Origin: a virus
DNA: 47,886 nt
Direction: 5' to 3' (one strand)
IMG/VR virus record: IMGVR_UViG_3300024429_000015
Coordinates: 1 to 47,886 of that record
Part shown: positions 21,871 through 31,600 of the stretch, piece by piece
How the letters are laid out: each line of letters starts with the position of its first letter
Numbering within the stretch: position 1 is the stretch's first letter
The notes under the pieces: generated by a model
Told to the model about the DNA's origin: nothing
The model's input: only the letters and a program-made list of their open reading frames with translations
Database searches by the model: none
Made by a program: the position numbers and the translations under genes

Positions 21871-22575
21871 ATGGCACTTACGTTTACTGAGCTTGTAACT
21901 CAAGTTAAGGAAGACACTGGTAGAACGGACAAGGGTACGGAGATAGGAACATATATTAATAGAGGACAACACATCATACAGAGAGATGCCTCTGTTATGC
22001 ATCACGACTTCACTTGTCTAATGATGGAGAGTTATAGAGATACAGTTGCTGAGACAAAAACATACAGTATTCCTAGCAACCTCAAATCCTTCTACGGCCT
22101 TCGTCTATGTGAGTCTGCTACCAAGCGCAAGTTTCATCCTCTCACTCCTCGTACTCAAAATCTCCGTCGTCCTTATCCTGAAGATGACTCAGAAGGCACT
22201 CCTGTTTACTACATCATACGAGGACGATTCTTTGACCTCTCTCCCATTCCCGATGCTGCCTATACTATGCATATGAATTGGTATAAGTGGGCAGATACTA
22301 TATCTGGAACTACTGAGTCTGACCTTCTCTATATGGATGAAGTAATTATAAAGTGTGCTGACTGGCTCACTGTTCTATCTCTCAACTTGGAGGAGGATAT
22401 ACGAAGGTTTAAGGCAGATTACCGTGACCTCCTTACTTCTACAATTACAGCCGATAGGGATGCTAATAAGTATGACCTTCAACTGAAGGCTCAACCATTC
22501 ACTACTGCTGTTACTCCAGGAGCAGATATGACTGACTACCATCTGAAGCCAGGTTGGGTACGGGGGCCAAGATAA
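21871..22575 (+). CDS. Head-tail adaptor (connector) protein
   Basis: 234 residues, mainly helical. LTFTELVTQVKEDTGRTDKG, then IGTYINRGQHIIQRDASVMH, KTYSIPSNLKSFYGLRL, VYYIIRGRFFDLSPIPDAAY, TMHMNWYKWADTI and MDEVIIKCADWLTVLSLNLE match the helix-strand-helix plan of phage adaptor proteins that dock under the portal and hold the tail. It is followed by tail genes, as usual. GGAGG upstream of the ATG. Confidence 0.65.
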   Translation: MALTFTELVTQVKEDTGRTDKGTEIGTYINRGQHIIQRDASVMHHDFTCLMMESYRDTVAETKTYSIPSNLKSFYGLRLCESATKRKFHPLTPRTQNLRRPYPEDDSEGTPVYYIIRGRFFDLSPIPDAAYTMHMNWYKWADTISGTTESDLLYMDEVIIKCADWLTVLSLNLEEDIRRFKADYRDLLTSTITADRDANKYDLQLKAQPFTTAVTPGADMTDYHLKPGWVRGPR

Positions 22576-22730
22576 TGCTATGTTGGTTGGGGTTCCATAG
22601 CTGGCTCTATGTTCCTTTGAGAGAAGGCGAAGAGAGACAGTGTCAGATGTGTGAAAAGAGACAGAAGGCACATCTCTACCAATTCTGTGGATACTACTAT
22701 GTGAAATGGAGAACGATAAAATGGGACTAA
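22575..22730 (+). CDS. Small Cys-rich protein
   Basis: 51 residues from an ATG overlapping the previous stop (TAATG). Cysteines in MLCW, CQMC and FCGY; aromatic-rich C-terminus (FCGYYYVKWRTIKWD). Possibly a small metal-binding protein. Function unknown. Confidence 0.55.
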   Translation: MLCWLGFHSWLYVPLREGEERQCQMCEKRQKAHLYQFCGYYYVKWRTIKWD

Positions 22731-22870
22731 TAATTATGGCGATTGGTGCTGGTGGCATAATAGCGTCAACGATATTTGAGATAAAGACAAAGGCTAAGAT
22801 ATATGAAATAATTATGAAAATAGCGCCTTTAGTATTCGCTTGTGGAGTACTGTTGTGGCAGTTAGGATGA
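22721..22870 (+). CDS. Small two-span membrane protein
   Basis: 49 residues with hydrophobic segments MGLIIMAIGAGGIIASTIF and IIMKIAPLVFACGVLLWQLG separated by a Lys-rich loop (EIKTKAKIYE). It overlaps the genes on both sides. Size and topology fit a small holin-type or other phage membrane protein; no endolysin lies next to it, so a lysis role is only a possibility. Confidence 0.55.
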   Translation: MGLIIMAIGAGGIIASTIFEIKTKAKIYEIIMKIAPLVFACGVLLWQLG

Positions 22871-23067
22871 CTCTCGACTATGGTGAATGCTTTCGTTGTA
22901 AACGACTTATGCCTGTAGAAAAGCTGATGCAGATACGTTTCTATACTGGTCATTTGCATGTTGGCTCCTTTCATCACCAGCTTTTGTGTGTTGGTTGTAG
23001 AGAAAAGGCAGATGAAATATTCCATCATGTTGAGTTCAAGGATATAGAGAATGGCGCAAGAGAGTGA
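22867..23067 (+). CDS. Small zinc-ribbon-like protein
   Basis: 66 residues starting MTLDYGECFRCKRLMPVEKL at an ATGA overlap; an upstream in-frame ATG is less likely. CFRC and CVGC suggest one zinc site. Overlaps the following tail gene. Function unknown. Confidence 0.55.
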   Translation: MTLDYGECFRCKRLMPVEKLMQIRFYTGHLHVGSFHHQLLCVGCREKADEIFHHVEFKDIENGARE

Positions 23068-24571
23068 TAGACTCCTAAGCCCTGCAATCATTATGCCTAC
23101 CAAGATGCTTGAGTTCCGTGCTCCAAGCATGGCTCTCGATCCTAGGTCGGCATCAGATTGTAGGAATGTAACTATAAAGAATGGCATACTGAAGAAGCGC
23201 ACAGGGTTTGCAGCTTTCAGTATAGACGATGCAGGCAATACTAACATACCAGGAAGGGTAACTGGTCTCTGTCAGTCTCCTTTTGGTTGGGATGATGACA
23301 TAGTTGCTCTTTCTCAAAATGCCACTAACACTCAATACTTTCTCTATGACTCAGATGAGGATGAATGGAACTCAGCTGACTCAGAAGCTCAAACTGCCTA
23401 CTCTCAACTGAGTTGGTGTCCAGCAGTGCAAAGTGATGGAACAGAAGTGATAATACTTGCTGACAATTTGGTGAGGATGAAAATATGGGATAATACTCAA
23501 GCTGCGGTAGCTGACAAGATTGCTAACCTCACTCTCAACTCTGATGTATTGAGAGCAAAGGTAGTTCGCTACTACAAGGGCCATCTCTGCCTCTTTAATG
23601 TAGGAACGTATACTACTAGCTGGAAGCAAGAAAAACAGAGAATTCAGTGGACAATTTCTGCTGACTGTGAAGACATTGATGGTGGCGGTTCAGGCTCTAA
23701 CTACATTTACGGTAGAAGGGGAGGACACATAGTAGGGGCTGAAGAACATGCAGATGATATGCTTATTTACTGTGAACATGAAATTGTTAGGATGACCTAC
23801 ATAGGAGGTACAACTATCTTTCGTTTTGACCCCCTCGTAGCGAAAGTTGGCTTGGCTGCTCAGAATGCTATTGCCAACCTCGGAGACAGGCATCTCTTTC
23901 TAGCTGATGATTTCACTGTGCAGGAGTTTGCTGGAGGCTTAAGTTGTACTCCTGTAGGAGACCCTATTAACACTGACATTCAAACAAACATTCACAAGAC
24001 TTACTATTACAACAGTTTCTTTGTCGTTGATAAGGGACTGAATGAAGCATGGCTCTTTATTCCAACTACTAACGAGACTCCTGATACTGTGTACGTTATC
24101 AAGTATGGAGGCTGCCTCGAAGGTTACTGTTGGTATAAGGATAGTAAAGATGGTCTCTGTGGAATGGAACATGATAACTGGAACGTATTAGTAGGTACGG
24201 GTACTCCTACTATAGATTACTACAACCACACAGCTACCAACGATGGCTCTACAGCAATTGATGCCTACTGGGACTCAATTTTCTTCACTCTCCCTCAAGA
24301 ACCTTCTCGCTTTATGCGTGCAGGAGAGTTTAGATTTGAGGGGAAAGGCGGTGAGGACGATACTCTTAGCACTTATTACAGAACAACTGATGGAGGCACA
24401 TGGACAAAAATAGCTGACCACACTCTCACTACTTCATTTGCTTACTACCACGCTCCATTCGACCCTGGTTATGCCCGTGCTATCCAGTTCCGCTTTCGCA
24501 ACAGCACTTCTGGTGAAACGTTTGAAATAAAATGGTGGCAGCCAGTATTTTTGCCAAAGGGAGCACGATGA
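23051..24571 (+). CDS. Tail nozzle / beta-propeller-like tail protein
   Basis: 506 residues. An N-terminal ALDPRSASDCRNVTIKNGIL, then KKRTGFAAFSI, is the common start of short-tail hub proteins. Repeated four-strand blade-like segments follow (DDIVALSQNATNTQYFLYDS, GTEVIILADNLVRMKIWD, RQFNxxx-type HLCLFNVGTYT, GDRHLFLADDFTVQEFAGG, NEAWLFIPTTNETPDTVYVI). The plan resembles P22 gp10-like stabilisation/nozzle proteins that close the portal channel. Assigned from pattern and position. Confidence 0.6.
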   Translation: MAQESDRLLSPAIIMPTKMLEFRAPSMALDPRSASDCRNVTIKNGILKKRTGFAAFSIDDAGNTNIPGRVTGLCQSPFGWDDDIVALSQNATNTQYFLYDSDEDEWNSADSEAQTAYSQLSWCPAVQSDGTEVIILADNLVRMKIWDNTQAAVADKIANLTLNSDVLRAKVVRYYKGHLCLFNVGTYTTSWKQEKQRIQWTISADCEDIDGGGSGSNYIYGRRGGHIVGAEEHADDMLIYCEHEIVRMTYIGGTTIFRFDPLVAKVGLAAQNAIANLGDRHLFLADDFTVQEFAGGLSCTPVGDPINTDIQTNIHKTYYYNSFFVVDKGLNEAWLFIPTTNETPDTVYVIKYGGCLEGYCWYKDSKDGLCGMEHDNWNVLVGTGTPTIDYYNHTATNDGSTAIDAYWDSIFFTLPQEPSRFMRAGEFRFEGKGGEDDTLSTYYRTTDGGTWTKIADHTLTTSFAYYHAPFDPGYARAIQFRFRNSTSGETFEIKWWQPVFLPKGAR

Positions 24572-25434
24572 AAACACCACAAATTCCCACTCTTCCCATT
24601 CCACCACATATACCAAGAGCTTGCTGTCCTGACCCTGAAGCAAAGATAGAAAACTATTGGTCATGTTACTTATGGAAATTGAATCGTTGCCTTTGGTATC
24701 CTTTCTCTGACATGTTCCTAGACATGAGATATAGCAACATACTCTTTCCTGACAAAACACTTGATTGGGGTGAAATGAAGTATGATGCTACAAATTTTAC
24801 AATCAACATCAGTGGGACTGACTATGATAAAGCGTGGTGTCAGATTGCTGAGCATACTTATAATCCACAGGAAGATGATTTTATTACACTAAACAGAACA
24901 GCAACCACAAGTGTAGGAGGTACTTATACACAAGCAAAAACTCTCTATGAGGATAGTCCCAATTATACTACTTATGAACAGCATTATTTGAATTGGTATG
25001 CAAAATACACTGGTGACATTTTTGGAATTGAGGGAAGACAACTGTTTAATTACTATAATACTAGTGATTTAGTTTATGTAGAATCAGCAATAATAAAGGT
25101 ATATGCTACTGACGTTGATTTAGAAAATACAACTGTTGATTCAATCCTTCGCATTTACAAATATGATTATGGAGATGCAGTAGATGAAAATGACTACAGT
25201 GGAGGGACTTTAATTGCTACAAGAACATTTACCTCTGCTGATGTAAATACGTGGGTAGAGATGGCTATAAGTGCTGATGATGTAACTGTTGGAGGTGAAT
25301 CACACTATAGATTTGCTCTTGGTGCTATGGAAGATTTGAGTTATTTTCCTCAACCTGCTACTGATGAGACTATTCAACAGTATTTGCGTTTCTTAGACCC
25401 CAATGGTGTCAAATTAGTTGTACAAGGTTGTTAA
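24568..25434 (+). CDS. Tail structural protein (putative)
   Basis: 288 residues from the ATG overlapping the preceding stop (ATGA). A Pro/Cys-rich start (PQIPTLPIPPHIPRACCPDP) is followed by a beta-rich C-terminal domain (YVESAIIKVYATDVDLENTT, TRTFTSADVNTWVEMAISAD, YLRFLDPNGVKLVVQG), which looks like a jelly-roll binding domain. Probably a tail or fibre component; no family named. Confidence 0.55.
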   Translation: MKTPQIPTLPIPPHIPRACCPDPEAKIENYWSCYLWKLNRCLWYPFSDMFLDMRYSNILFPDKTLDWGEMKYDATNFTINISGTDYDKAWCQIAEHTYNPQEDDFITLNRTATTSVGGTYTQAKTLYEDSPNYTTYEQHYLNWYAKYTGDIFGIEGRQLFNYYNTSDLVYVESAIIKVYATDVDLENTTVDSILRIYKYDYGDAVDENDYSGGTLIATRTFTSADVNTWVEMAISADDVTVGGESHYRFALGAMEDLSYFPQPATDETIQQYLRFLDPNGVKLVVQGC

Positions 25435-25719
25435 ATGGCACTGAAGACTAAACCTACTATAGCTCTGCCAAGGATACCTAAAGAGATTGATACACCAGAA
25501 GTACACAGGTACTTAGAAGAACTACATGCAGCTATCAGTGATTTTGTTAAACGTGTCTATGATGATGTTTCTAACGGCAGGATACAGCATAGAGTCTACA
25601 CTACTGTTCCCACTACAAGTGATTGTGAAGAAGGTGAGGTAGTTTTCTATAAGAGTAACAGTACATATAGACTTTATGCAAATGTAGCAGGAACTATGAA
25701 ATATTTAGCTTTAACATAG
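25435..25719 (+). CDS. Small tail-associated protein
   Basis: 94 residues. EIDTPEVHRYLEELHAAISD (helix, likely coiled) followed by TTVPTTSDCEEGEVVFYKSN and YRLYANVAGTMKYLAL, a pattern frequent in small proteins encoded beside phage tail genes, where the helix trimerises and the strands form a tip. Starts directly after the previous stop (TAAATGG). Confidence 0.6.
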   Translation: MALKTKPTIALPRIPKEIDTPEVHRYLEELHAAISDFVKRVYDDVSNGRIQHRVYTTVPTTSDCEEGEVVFYKSNSTYRLYANVAGTMKYLALT

Positions 25720-25731
25720 GAGGTGTTTTAG

Positions 25732-26475
25732 ATGGCTTTCACACAAGGTTATACAAGTTTTCCTAGACGGGGAATGGCAGCAGGAGGCGGTTTTCAGACA
25801 GGTGGATATGGTGAGTATAGAGTTGGAGCAGCAAGAAGGGGAACTGGTCAGAGGGCAGGGCCTCATTATTACCCTGGTCAAAAAGGTTGGGGTAAGAGTA
25901 CACGTACAGAGATTGGTGGAGGGAGAGGTGGTAGAAGACCTCGATTTGGTCAATATCCAACCCTTACAGGACAGCAACAGACTATTCTCTCTCAACTAAT
26001 GCGAGGCGGGCCTGGCCCTACTTATGGCCCTGTTGGTCTCGGTGGAGCAGGAGAAAGAGCTGGTGCGTTGAGTAGGATGATGGCAGTCTCGCCAGAGGAA
26101 GAGAGAACGGCAATTGAGAGGATGAGTGCGCCAGCTATGAGACAGTTTAGGGAAGAGATATTGCCAGGTATACGAGGTACAGCAGGTGCAACTGGAACTC
26201 TCTGGTCTACTATGCGTGCAGGTGAGGAAGCTAGGGCTGGTGCAGGACTGGCAGAAAGTTTGGCTGGAATGGGTGAGCAGTATAGAATGCAGAGACGTGG
26301 ACAGGCTATGCAAGCTGCAGGTTTAGGAGCACAGGAAGCTCTTGGTGCTGCAGGACTTGGTATGCAACAGTATGGAATGCAGATGCAACGAGGAGGACAG
26401 AGAGAGCAGATGTTAGCACAACTTCTAGGTATTCCTATGATGGGAGTTTACAGTTATCCTAGAGGGGGGAGGTGA
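25732..26475 (+). CDS. Internal virion (ejection) protein, Gly-rich
   Basis: 247 residues, very rich in Gly, Arg, Met and Gln. Gly-rich N-terminal half (GGRGGRRPRFGQYPTLTGQQ) and helical amphipathic C-terminal half (AGLAESLAGMGEQYRMQRRG...GLGMQQYGMQMQRGG). The composition, high Ala/Gly/Met helices and position before two very large internal proteins fit podovirus ejection proteins that leave the head with the DNA. GGAGG lies upstream. Confidence 0.55.
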   Translation: MAFTQGYTSFPRRGMAAGGGFQTGGYGEYRVGAARRGTGQRAGPHYYPGQKGWGKSTRTEIGGGRGGRRPRFGQYPTLTGQQQTILSQLMRGGPGPTYGPVGLGGAGERAGALSRMMAVSPEEERTAIERMSAPAMRQFREEILPGIRGTAGATGTLWSTMRAGEEARAGAGLAESLAGMGEQYRMQRRGQAMQAAGLGAQEALGAAGLGMQQYGMQMQRGGQREQMLAQLLGIPMMGVYSYPRGGR

Positions 26476-26480
26476 TTTAA

Positions 26481-28631
26481 ATGCCTGCGCCATATTGGGG
26501 ATACATAGACCCACAAAGAGAGGAACTACAAAACGCCCTCCTTCGAGCACAGATACGTCAGATGGAAACACAGACAGGTCTTGCTGAGGAGTTAGGTGCT
26601 CAAGGTAGAGCAGGTGTAGGAGCAGGTGTTAGGGGTGGAGCTGTAGAGGATGATTCCCTCCAGTGGGAACAACTTGAGTTTCAAAGGGAGCAGTTGAAGG
26701 AACAAACTGAGCTGGCTAAGGCACAGCAACTCATCCTTGAGAGAAAAATGACCTTAGCAGAAGAGGAAGCACAGGCTCCATTTCAGATGGGACTGGGAGA
26801 AATACTTCTAAGTGCTCAGGGTGAACCTATGGTCGTTCCTGGCACACAGGTAGAAGGAGCTTGGATTGACCCTCTTACTGGTGAGCCAAGGTATCAGGCT
26901 CCTATAGTAGCAGGACTGGAAGAGACAGTGCTTCGTCCAGGTGAGGGAGTGATGAAGGCTCCACAAGTTAAAATAGGCAGTGCTACCCTCATAACTCCAT
27001 CGGGTGAGGTTATATATTCAGAACCAGAAACTAGTGTCTCTGGAGCTGAGATGATTGTTACCAATAGAGCTACAGGGGAAGTAATTAATCGTATAGATAT
27101 TAGTCAAGTACCTAAAGGATTTGAACCTCAGGTAGATGCAAAGGGAAATCTTTACGTAACTAATCTTGATACAGGGGAAAGTGAATTAGCTTCTCCTAGT
27201 GCTTACTACGAAATGGAGTATGAGCAGGAAGATAGAAAGATTAAAGCTACAATATTTGGAATTGAAGTGCAGAGTAAAGGATATGATGTAATAGAGTATA
27301 AAGCTGACATAGAGAAGTACATTGCAGATAAGGCGTATGATAGGGTGATTGATGTTGAAAGGATAAAACAGGATATACAGGATAGTGCCAACTTAACTGC
27401 TATAGAGAAGCAGCAACTTGTCAATAAAGCAGAAGCTCTGAAGGTAGAGGCTACAGACAGAAGAACTGATGCCTTGCTTGTTGGGTATGATATAGAGAAG
27501 TATGGACATGATATAAAGAAATATATAGCAGATGTTGGGTATGATGAGACAATGGACGAAGCGGACATAAGGAGAGATATTCAGAACAGTAAAAATGCTA
27601 CGGATATAGAGAAACAGGAACTTATACGTGAGTTAGGTGTGTTGACGAATGAGTCGAAGGAGAGGATGAGTAAGGCAGAGATTGAGGCAGGTGATAGGAA
27701 GCTCATTACACAGAGATATACAGCAGGGTATATGCCTCAAACTGCTGAGGAAGCAATAGCTTATGTAACATTGAAAGCTCAGGTAGAGGCAAAGTATGAT
27801 CCCTTTACTACACCTAATATGATGAATGTAGATGATGCTGAAGCGTGGTTATCCTACAAGGCTGGAATAGACCTCTTTACTGAAAAGGGTAAGACGGATG
27901 AGAAGATTCGTTTTGAACTTATAAAGGCTCGTGCAGCTAAGTCTCCAGAGGATTTGCTGAAAGAGACTTCAATTAAGATGATGGAAATAACTGAGGCTGG
28001 TGAGCTAGGAAGGGCATTGTTAGAGGTTCCTATTACTGAAGCTGGTATTGCAGGAGAGCAAGCAAGGCTTAGAGGAGCAGAGCTAGGACTAGGTTGGGCA
28101 AAACTAGGGCTTGCAGAAGAGGAGTTAGAGTTAAAGAGAGAAGGTGAAGCGCAGGGTGAGGCAGGGGAAGAGATGGATGAGCTTATGGACATGATGCTTC
28201 GTGCTACTGCCACTCACAAACCTACTTATGGAATGTATGGTGAGGAAGAAAAGGTTATGGCAGCAAATACGCTTCTTGACCTGATTCGTCTAAATATGTC
28301 TATCTCACCTGAAACGAAGATGAAATGGTTAGAGACAGCTCCTTCTCTGTTAGGTGTAACCTTGCCTGAAACGCTTGCTGGAGAGAAAGGTAGACCTTAC
28401 TTTGATTGGTTTAGAGATATGTGGAATCAGTCTCTTAGTGAGACAGCAGAAGTAGGTGGAATACCCCGTCCTACTAAAACTTACAAGGGACTTTCCTTTG
28501 ACGAGATTAGAGCAGAGGTTAATAGAATCTATGGAGAGACGGGAAGTAGAAAGAAAGTTAATCAGTACCTTAAGAAGTATGGTATGAGTATAGAGGATTA
28601 TAAAGAACAGTTAAAGACGGTTGTGGAGTAA
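26481..28631 (+). CDS. Large internal virion protein with coiled coils
   Basis: 716 residues. Long helical segments (LQWEQLEFQREQLKEQTELA) and, near residues 250-400, a duplicated unit of about 65 residues: GYDVIEYKADIEKYIADKAY...AIEKQQL and GYDIEKYGHDIKKYIADVGY...DIEKQEL. The C-terminus is basic-helical (VNRIYGETGSRKKVNQYLKK). Probably an ejected channel or internal core protein. AGGGGGGAGG lies before the ATG. Confidence 0.6.
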   Translation: MPAPYWGYIDPQREELQNALLRAQIRQMETQTGLAEELGAQGRAGVGAGVRGGAVEDDSLQWEQLEFQREQLKEQTELAKAQQLILERKMTLAEEEAQAPFQMGLGEILLSAQGEPMVVPGTQVEGAWIDPLTGEPRYQAPIVAGLEETVLRPGEGVMKAPQVKIGSATLITPSGEVIYSEPETSVSGAEMIVTNRATGEVINRIDISQVPKGFEPQVDAKGNLYVTNLDTGESELASPSAYYEMEYEQEDRKIKATIFGIEVQSKGYDVIEYKADIEKYIADKAYDRVIDVERIKQDIQDSANLTAIEKQQLVNKAEALKVEATDRRTDALLVGYDIEKYGHDIKKYIADVGYDETMDEADIRRDIQNSKNATDIEKQELIRELGVLTNESKERMSKAEIEAGDRKLITQRYTAGYMPQTAEEAIAYVTLKAQVEAKYDPFTTPNMMNVDDAEAWLSYKAGIDLFTEKGKTDEKIRFELIKARAAKSPEDLLKETSIKMMEITEAGELGRALLEVPITEAGIAGEQARLRGAELGLGWAKLGLAEEELELKREGEAQGEAGEEMDELMDMMLRATATHKPTYGMYGEEEKVMAANTLLDLIRLNMSISPETKMKWLETAPSLLGVTLPETLAGEKGRPYFDWFRDMWNQSLSETAEVGGIPRPTKTYKGLSFDEIRAEVNRIYGETGSRKKVNQYLKKYGMSIEDYKEQLKTVVE

Positions 28632-28634
28632 GCT

Positions 28635-31600
28635 ATGCCAACCTTCGATGACCTTCTTCTAGGTGAAGAGGATGAGTTTGACAGGATGCTTTTAAGTGAA
28701 AGGTCGTTTGATGACACTCTCATAGAAGAAGAAACTACTCCTTGGCAGACTATTGTTGGAGGTATAGAAAGGGCAGGGGAGCTAACTAGAACTAGTAGTC
28801 CTTATGACCCTCTTTCACTGGCAAACTGGGGGAGAAGTTGGACAACCATTGCTCGTCTCCTTCCAGGTCAGGAGGATTTGGCTGAGTGGGAAGAGCAGGA
28901 TTGGAAGAGGCAGATACTTACAGGAGCACAGATTGGTGTTATTGCACCTTTCCTCTACACCCTCATCCAGACAGGTGTAGCAAGTTTAGCTGACATAAGG
29001 AATGCTTTCAAATATAACAAAGTTCTTAAAAAGACTGTTACAAAGGCTATAAGAGAAATTAAGCCTAAGTTTACTGAGCCTGGACAATATCAAGTTTACA
29101 CTACAGAACCTAAATATCCTGGACATCCAGCCACTGGAATTAGACGTGTTCCTGCACAGAAAGTAACAGGTGAAGAGGTGGTACTTCCTTTAGTTAAAGG
29201 ACGTCCTACCACTCCGCCTTCTATGACTGTATTAGCAAAGCAGTTTGAACGAGGAGGAATGGCAGAAGTTATTAGACAAGTTAAAGCTCCATTTGCTGTT
29301 GTTGAGACAGTAAAGAGAGACCCCCTTCGAGTAGCCATTGAGAGACTTGCCAAGACACAACTTAGAGCTACTGTTCCTACATCTACAGCAATAGACAAAA
29401 CTGCAATAGATATTGGAAAACATATTGTAGCAGGACTTCCTACCACCTTCAAGCCTCAAGTAGCAGAAACTATGATAGACCAATCTCTCAAGCTCATTGC
29501 TGCTGCTATTCCGCAACTTAAAGCCTTTAATTCCTTTACCATACCTAAGCGAGAAGTAGATGTACCTGTTAAGGAGTTGGTGAAGAGAGAGTTTGCAGAA
29601 CGTCCTCTTGCTGAGGCTGAAGTGGCACTACCTCCAATCAGAGAAAGGGCAGTTGGAGCAGTTAAGTTGCCTGAGAAAAAGGTAGAAGTGCCTGTTATGA
29701 AGCCAGGCGTTAAGGAAGAAGTAATCTCACCCATCACTGACCACCAGATGCAAACTATTCAGAGTCTTCAAGGTGAAAAGAAGTTTAGCCCTCGGCTGAT
29801 GAAAAAAGCTACCATGGCCTTTGCAGACAAACCAACAGTAGAGGCATTAGACGAAAGAGAAGCTGCTGCACTTATTGAAGGGATGAAAGCTGTTCCTCTT
29901 ACTCCTGCACATAAGCCCTACATACCAGCTCACAGAGGCGACCTTCTACCTAGCCACTTCTTCACCAAGGGAAGAGTTGCAGGAGTTGAGTCATGGGTTG
30001 TACCTGCATGGAGAGAAATGGAACGTATTGGAGCAAAGGAAGAAATTTATGACCCAGTAGAGACAGCATATATAGCATACCAACGAGAAGCACATGATAA
30101 GTTTCATCTCTTTACTGAGCTGAAGAAAAGTGTTAAAGGGGTTAAAGGCTCTCAACAGAGACTATTTCACTACCTCAATGGTACGCTACCTGAAACTGTG
30201 GTGTTAAGTCCTGAAGAGACAGTAGCAGCAACAGAACTTCGTACTATTCTTGACGACTATGCAGACAGACTAGGCTTGCCTCCTGAGAGAAGACTTGAGA
30301 ACTACATCTACCACCTCTTTGAAGCCTCCACTCAACGAGAGCTTAGAGAAAAGTATCCCTTCACAGATGAGGCTCATAAGGATGTTCCTCTTACTGATGC
30401 AATGATAAGTGCACTAGGGCTAAAAGTACCTGAAGAAATATTTACACCCACTCTCCTTAAACGACTAGGAAAGAAGCAGGGATTGGTAGAGGATGTATGG
30501 AAGGCTATGAGAGCAGTAACCAACATTGACCTTCGTCGAATCCACATGCAACCAGCCCTGGAGAAAGTACGTCCTCTCGTCAGTGCCTATCCTGAAACAT
30601 CCAGAGCCTACATCAACGACTGGCTCAGCTACGCTGTTTTGAAGCAACAGCCTCCACTTGACAAGATAATAAATGCCACAACTCACAACTTTACTTCTTT
30701 CATGGAACGAGCCACCAAGGGTAAGGTCTCGTTTGGCGCAAATCCTATGAAAACTGCTGGTTACGTCTTTACTCGCTTGGGCTATGGAGGCGCAATAGCT
30801 TTCAACATAGCTATTGTAGGAAAGAACCTTACACAGCAATTACTCATTCCTCCTCTCCTTCACAACCCCATCCACTATGGTCAAGCAGTAGGAGACCTCT
30901 TTACTGCTAAAGGACAATATCTACTGAAGCAGAGCCAAGTATTAACTGAACGTTTCCCTATGGAGGCATTTGACCCAAAAGATGTGAGTAAATGGTTACA
31001 GAAGGGAATGGAACCTTACAAGCTGGTTGACTGGCTCAATGTTTCTGTTGCCTTTCTTGCCGGTGCTAGAGATGCAGTTGCTATGAATCTTCCTCCAGAG
31101 GAAGTCATTAAGTATGCGGACAGAATAGCTAAAGTATCTCAATACTCTTATCGTCCTATAGACATGCCTCGTTTCATGTGGCAGGGTGGAGGAGTAGGGC
31201 GTATGGCTGGTATGCTTCAAACTTGGCCTATCAACTACTTCACCAACTACCTCCCTGAACTTGTCCACGGTACAGTTACAGGTTACGACACAGCAGGAAA
31301 CAAACTCCCTGCCTATGCCAGAGGCCGACTCCTTGAACATCTCATCATAGCTTCCCTCTTTATCTACAGCATGTATAAGTTTGCTAGGGTAGACTTTAGA
31401 AAGACTTTTGGCCCAGGTGTTATGCCTACTTATCTAGCTCCCACTCTAAGCCTTACCCTTGCTCTTGGACAGAACGCTTACGGTCTGATGACTAATGACT
31501 ATGAACTACAGAAAGATGCACAGAGAAAACTATCCAATTCAGTGCCCATCTTCATCCCTGCAGGACTTCAAACAAAGAAGACTTATGATGCTTACAGAAA

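Noticed and set aside
22721-22870. Calling the two-span protein a holin
   Set aside because: Topology fits, but there is no neighbouring endolysin and it sits between head-tail genes, so only a generic membrane protein call is supported.
29096-29452. Long minus-strand frames inside the large internal virion protein and other late genes
   Set aside because: They are antisense shadows: no ribosome binding sites, low-complexity Ser/Cys/Leu composition, and complete overlap with strong genes on the other strand.
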